From Alphaproteobacteria bacterium UBA6062 (GTDB taxonomy: Bacteria > Pseudomonadota > Alphaproteobacteria > Sneathiellales > Sneathiellaceae): 17,559 bases of DNA. Shown here piece by piece: positions 14,382 through 17,559 of this stretch (within the stretch, counting starts at the first letter, position 1; every line of letters begins with the position of its first letter). The notes under the pieces were generated by a model, which was given only the letters and a program-made list of their open reading frames with translations, was not told the origin of the DNA and made no database searches. The stretch is taken from NCBI GenBank assembly GCA_002428885.1, contig DIYE01000254.1, forward strand, positions 1-17,559. The letters are read 5' to 3'. The position numbers and the translations under genes are program-made.

Positions 14382-16553
14382 CTACAAGAAATTATAAGGA
14401 TCTATATCGACCTGTAACCGGGTGTTGGAGGGAATTTTTTGTCCTTTGAGCCATCGTCGGATAATAGACTGGATATTCGTGTCTTTCGCGGTTTTAAGTA
14501 AAAACCGGTAACGATGACGCCCCCGGATCATGGCAAGCGGCGCAGGCGCAGGCCCCATAATCAAGAAATTATCGCCATGCGGCGCACTTCTGGCCAGCTC
14601 CCGACAGCAGGAAAGAACCGATTCGGCATCTTTACTGGAGAGAATCAGGGACGCCAATCGGCCAAAGGGTGGCATAAAAGCGCTTTCCCTAGCCTGCCGC
14701 TCCGATTCCATGAAAGCCTCCGTATCCTGACGGAACAGGGAATCAATAACCGGATGCTCCGGCATATGAGATTGCAGCAGGACTTTCCCCGGCTTCTCTG
14801 CCCGCCCGGCCCGACCCGCCACCTGGGATAAAAGCTGATAGGTTCGTTCCGACGCCCTGAGGTCCCCGCCGCTCAGGCCAAGATCGGCATCGACAACACC
14901 AACCAGCGTAAGATGCGGGAAATGATACCCTTTGGCGACGATCTGAGTGCCAATCAGAAGATCAATCTCCCGCCGACTCATGGCGTCCACGAAATCAGCC
15001 GCGGCTTTGGGACTGGTCAGGGTATCACTGGCAACCAGGGCAACATTTTTACCCTGGAAAAGCTGTCCTGCTTCTTCTGCCAGTCTTTCCACGCCCGGCC
15101 CGCAGGCTTTGAAACTATCGCTCTCACCACAATCGGGGCAGGCCTTCGGAGCCCCTGCCGAAAAGCCGCAATGATGGCATTGCAGCTTGCGCAGCAAACG
15201 GTGCTCCACCAGCCAGGCGCTGCAGTGAGGGCATTGCAGCCGGTGACCGCAAGCATCGCATAAAGTGAGCGGTGCATAGCCCCGACGATTCAAAAAGAGC
15301 ATCGCCTGCTCACCGGCTTCCAAGGTTTTTTCGACCGCTTCCCGCAAGGGCTCGGAAATCCAGCGCTGGCTGCCGGGCCGGTGAACACGCAAATCCACCA
15401 GTTCCACAGTGGGCAAAGACGCACCGCCGTACCGGGAAGGTAATTTCACATGCCGGTATTTCCCGTTCTGTGCATTGACCAGGCTTTCCAGCGACGGAGT
15501 TGCTGATGCCAGAATGACCGGGCATCCGCCAAGATGCCCTCTCACCACGGCCATATCCCGGGCATTATAGGGGACACCTTCATCCTGCTTGAAAGAGGCT
15601 TCATGTTCTTCATCGACGACAATAAGGCCCGGGTCAGGGAAAGGCAGGAAAAGGGCTGAACGGGCGCCGACCACGACTTCTGCCCGTCCTTCGATCACGG
15701 CACGCCAGTTGCGGCGCCGTTCCCCCTGGGTAAGATCCGAGTGCCATTCCACAGGTCTGACGCCGAATCGCCGTTCGAATCGGGAAAGCCACTGGGAAGA
15801 CAGGGCAATTTCCGGCAACAATACAAGAGCCTGCCGCCCCGCCTGCAGGCAGGCGGCTATGGCTTCGAAATAGACTTCCGTCTTGCCTGAACCGGTTACT
15901 CCGTCCAGAAGAGAAACAGCAAATTCAGGCTTTAAAACCGGTTCGCAAAGCCGATCAGCCGCATCCCGCTGCAAATCCGACAGTTCAAAACCGGTCCCGG
16001 ATCCATCCGGAACCGGGATATCCTCCTCCGCCGGCAGAGCAACAGCCTCCAACACAGAAAGCTTTTCAAGTCCCTTCACAACGGAACTGCTCACCCCGGC
16101 GATATCCGTAATCTCAGACAGTGTCCGGGCAATATCGCCCTCGAGGATTTCCAGAACCCGGCGGCGGGCCGGTGTGAGCTTGGCGGGCTCCTCCCCGGAT
16201 CGACGGTATCCGGTCCTTGGCGCTTTCGGATACAGAGCATCGGGAACACTCATGGCCATCCTGAGAACCCGGCCGGGTTTCTGAACCGTATAGTTTGCGA
16301 CCCAGTCCACGAATGTCCGGCTCCCTTTCGGCAGCGGCGCTACGGGCAGGATGTCAGCGATATCTTTCAGCCGAGACGCTTCAATGGTGGAGTTGTCCGC
16401 CTCTTTCCAGACTACCCCCACCACTTCACGAGGACCCAGTGGTATCTTGACGAACTGTCCAGCCTCCACAGGCATATGATCCGGGACCCTATAGTCATAG
16501 GCTCCTCCAATGCTCATCGGCAGTAAAACACGGACTCGTCTGTCCCTGGTCAT
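14382..16553 (-). CDS. priA: PriA, primosomal protein N' (replication restart helicase)
   Basis: 723 residues, similar in length to E. coli PriA. It is a 3'-5' superfamily 2 DNA helicase that recognises stalled forks and reloads the replicative helicase. An N-terminal DNA-binding domain (about 1-105) is followed by a winged-helix region (about 125-175). Walker A is GVTGSGKT (218-225) and the DEAH-type box is DEEH (314-317). Motif III ATPS is at 351-354. Eight cysteines in four pairs (432/435, 441/444, 459/462, 472/475) form the two zinc sites that are diagnostic for PriA. C-terminal helicase motifs follow (LLIGTQIVAKGYHFP and QVAGRAGRAEKPG). The ATG at 16553 fits the conserved N-terminus RVRVLLP. 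The gene is divergent from the transaldolase gene across 167 nt. Confidence 0.97.
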   Translation of the reverse strand: MTRDRRVRVLLPMSIGGAYDYRVPDHMPVEAGQFVKIPLGPREVVGVVWKEADNSTIEASRLKDIADILPVAPLPKGSRTFVDWVANYTVQKPGRVLRMAMSVPDALYPKAPRTGYRRSGEEPAKLTPARRRVLEILEGDIARTLSEITDIAGVSSSVVKGLEKLSVLEAVALPAEEDIPVPDGSGTGFELSDLQRDAADRLCEPVLKPEFAVSLLDGVTGSGKTEVYFEAIAACLQAGRQALVLLPEIALSSQWLSRFERRFGVRPVEWHSDLTQGERRRNWRAVIEGRAEVVVGARSALFLPFPDPGLIVVDEEHEASFKQDEGVPYNARDMAVVRGHLGGCPVILASATPSLESLVNAQNGKYRHVKLPSRYGGASLPTVELVDLRVHRPGSQRWISEPLREAVEKTLEAGEQAMLFLNRRGYAPLTLCDACGHRLQCPHCSAWLVEHRLLRKLQCHHCGFSAGAPKACPDCGESDSFKACGPGVERLAEEAGQLFQGKNVALVASDTLTSPKAAADFVDAMSRREIDLLIGTQIVAKGYHFPHLTLVGVVDADLGLSGGDLRASERTYQLLSQVAGRAGRAEKPGKVLLQSHMPEHPVIDSLFRQDTEAFMESERQARESAFMPPFGRLASLILSSKDAESVLSCCRELARSAPHGDNFLIMGPAPAPLAMIRGRHRYRFLLKTAKDTNIQSIIRRWLKGQKIPSNTRLQVDIDPYNFL

Positions 16554-16639
16554 TCTATGGAATTCGCCTCACGCTGGTTTTTAAATCGGGGTTGGCTTAT
16601 GGTGATAACAGATACGGCCTGGACACAAAAGATCTGTGA

Positions 16640-16668
16640 TTGTCGAAATCCGCCTGGCGAGGTATAGG
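16640..16668 (+). promoter_or_regulatory. Candidate promoter of the transaldolase gene
   Basis: TTGTCG (16640-16645) and TATAGG (16663-16668) are separated by 17 bases; the transcript would start near 16675, leaving a leader of about 45 nt before the ATG at 16721. This is a good sigma-70-like match in the 167-nt divergent gap between priA and the transaldolase gene. Confidence 0.5.
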
Positions 16669-16720
16669 TTGTCTTCTACTTCGGGACTAGATCCCATGAC
16701 TGAAGAATAAAGGCGAGCGT

Positions 16721-17377
16721 ATGAAATTTTTCGTTGATACAGCGGACACCGAAGAAATTCGCGAACTGGCGGATACCGGACTCCTCGACGGCGTGACAAC
16801 CAACCCGTCATTGATTGCCAAATCGGGCCGCGACTTTTTTGACGTCATCAAGGAAATCTGCTCCCTGGTGGACGGTCCGGTCAGCGCGGAAGTTGCCGCG
16901 ACGGATTACGACACCATGCTGGAGGAAGGCAAGAAACTTGCCGGCCTTGCCGACAATGTAGCGGTGAAAGTACCGCTGACCATGGCCGGTCTCAAAACCT
17001 GTTCCCAGCTTGCAAAACAAGGCACCCAGGTTAATGTGACCCTCTGCTTCTCAGCAGCCCAGGCTATTCTCGCCGCCAAAGCGGGGGCCGCCTATATCTC
17101 ACCGTTTGTCGGACGCCTTGATGATATCGGACAGGACGGCATGAATATGATTTCCGACGTGGTGCAGATTTACGCCAACTATCCGGCCTTCCAGACGGAA
17201 GTCCTGGTGGCATCGATCCGCAACCCCACCCATATCGTCAATTCCGCCCTGATGGGGGCCGATGTCTGTACAGTTCCGCCGCAGGTCCTGAAGCAGCTGG
17301 TTTCCCATCCTCTTACGGATAAAGGCCTGGCAGCCTTTCTTGCGGACTGGGAAAAAACAGGTCAGAAAATTCTCTGA
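16721..17377 (+). CDS. fsa: Transaldolase of the small TalC / fructose-6-phosphate aldolase family
   Basis: 218 residues, the size of the short single-domain transaldolases (about 210-220), much shorter than TalA/TalB. It is a TIM-barrel enzyme of the pentose phosphate pathway. The Schiff-base lysine is Lys83 in NVAVKVPLT. Also visible are FFVDTAD at the N-terminus, DGVTTNPSL (23-31), NVTLCFS (105-111), AAYISPFVGRLDDIG (123-137) and the C-terminal ADVCTVPP block (180-187). Sequence alone does not separate transaldolase from fructose-6-phosphate aldolase activity; most family members at this locus are annotated as transaldolases. GGCGAG lies upstream of the ATG. The DUF484 gene follows after 25 nt and is probably cotranscribed. 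Confidence 0.93.
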   Translation: MKFFVDTADTEEIRELADTGLLDGVTTNPSLIAKSGRDFFDVIKEICSLVDGPVSAEVAATDYDTMLEEGKKLAGLADNVAVKVPLTMAGLKTCSQLAKQGTQVNVTLCFSAAQAILAAKAGAAYISPFVGRLDDIGQDGMNMISDVVQIYANYPAFQTEVLVASIRNPTHIVNSALMGADVCTVPPQVLKQLVSHPLTDKGLAAFLADWEKTGQKIL

Positions 17378-17402
17378 ACCGCATTGTTGTGAGGACTGAA
17401 GC

Positions 17403-17559
17403 GTGGCCAAGAGTAAAGAAGACAAGCGCCCGGCAAAGGAAAAAACCGTCTCGATATCCGAAGAGGATGTTCGGGACTGGCTCAATGCACATCCGGAATT
17501 TCTGAAAGAAAATGCGGATCTGCTGACCAACGCCGTCTCACCGACACGCCAGTCCGGGG
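17403..17559 (+). CDS. DUF484 family protein, 3' end outside the window
   Basis: 52 codons are visible from a GTG start at 17403, with GAGGA about 9 nt upstream. After a basic lysine-rich N-terminus comes the family block VRDWLNAHPEFLKENADLL, and then SPTRQSG begins, as in DUF484 proteins. The family has a GAF-like fold and unknown biochemical function. In many proteobacteria it lies directly before the recombinase gene xerC, which may follow just beyond the window. The frame is open to the last base. It starts 25 nt after the transaldolase stop. Confidence 0.85.
   Translation, partial: MAKSKEDKRPAKEKTVSISEEDVRDWLNAHPEFLKENADLLTNAVSPTRQSG

Noticed and set aside
1..17559. Search for tRNA, rRNA, CRISPR repeats, insertion sequences and attachment sites
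   Set aside because: No cloverleaf, regularly spaced repeat, transposase or flanking repeat was seen; the gene content is core chromosome.

Overview
The window looks like ordinary chromosome of an alphaproteobacterium. The evidence is an F1-only ATP synthase operon (atpHAGDC) with no F0 genes beside it, the run envC-like / ctpA / divergent polysaccharide deacetylase / rppH, the run priA / fsa-type transaldolase / DUF484, and alphaproteobacterial features such as the acidic insert in AtpG. I cannot name the genus from sequence alone. No phage, insertion sequence, CRISPR array, tRNA or rRNA is visible, and no gene inside the window looks broken.

Layout. (1) 1-4376, plus strand: a tightly packed envelope/RNA-decay block. 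It holds the 3' part of an EnvC-like murein hydrolase activator, the CtpA tail-specific protease, a membrane-anchored divergent polysaccharide deacetylase (YibQ/DUF610 type) and the RNA pyrophosphohydrolase RppH. The stop/start overlaps (1 nt and 4 nt) suggest translational coupling. A very strong hairpin lies directly after the start codon of the deacetylase gene and could split or attenuate the block. (2) 4377-4715: a 339-nt AT-rich non-coding region with a perfect CtrA-type box (TTAA-N7-TTAAC), an inverted repeat and a TATAAT hexamer. (3) 4716-7666: a PilZ-methyltransferase fusion on the plus strand, convergent with a six-helix membrane histidine kinase on the minus strand. This pairing recalls the PhcB/PhcS quorum-sensing pair, but with an added c-di-GMP receptor domain; it is the most interesting part of the window. 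(4) 7667-9151: an AT-rich promoter region with a 28-bp near-palindrome, then a flavoprotein monooxygenase-like gene on the minus strand. (5) 9233-14175, minus strand: atpH-atpA-atpG-atpD-atpC, closed by a textbook UUCG-loop terminator. (6) 14382-16553, minus strand: priA. (7) 16721-17559, plus strand and divergent from priA: an fsa-type transaldolase and the start of a DUF484 gene that runs off the window.

How the parts work together. CtpA and the EnvC-like factor both act on control of peptidoglycan cleavage. RppH starts mRNA decay. The F1 operon encodes the catalytic head of ATP synthase. The PilZ-methyltransferase and the histidine kinase may form a signalling unit under cell-cycle/motility control by CtrA, but that is inference from domain content and neighbourhood.
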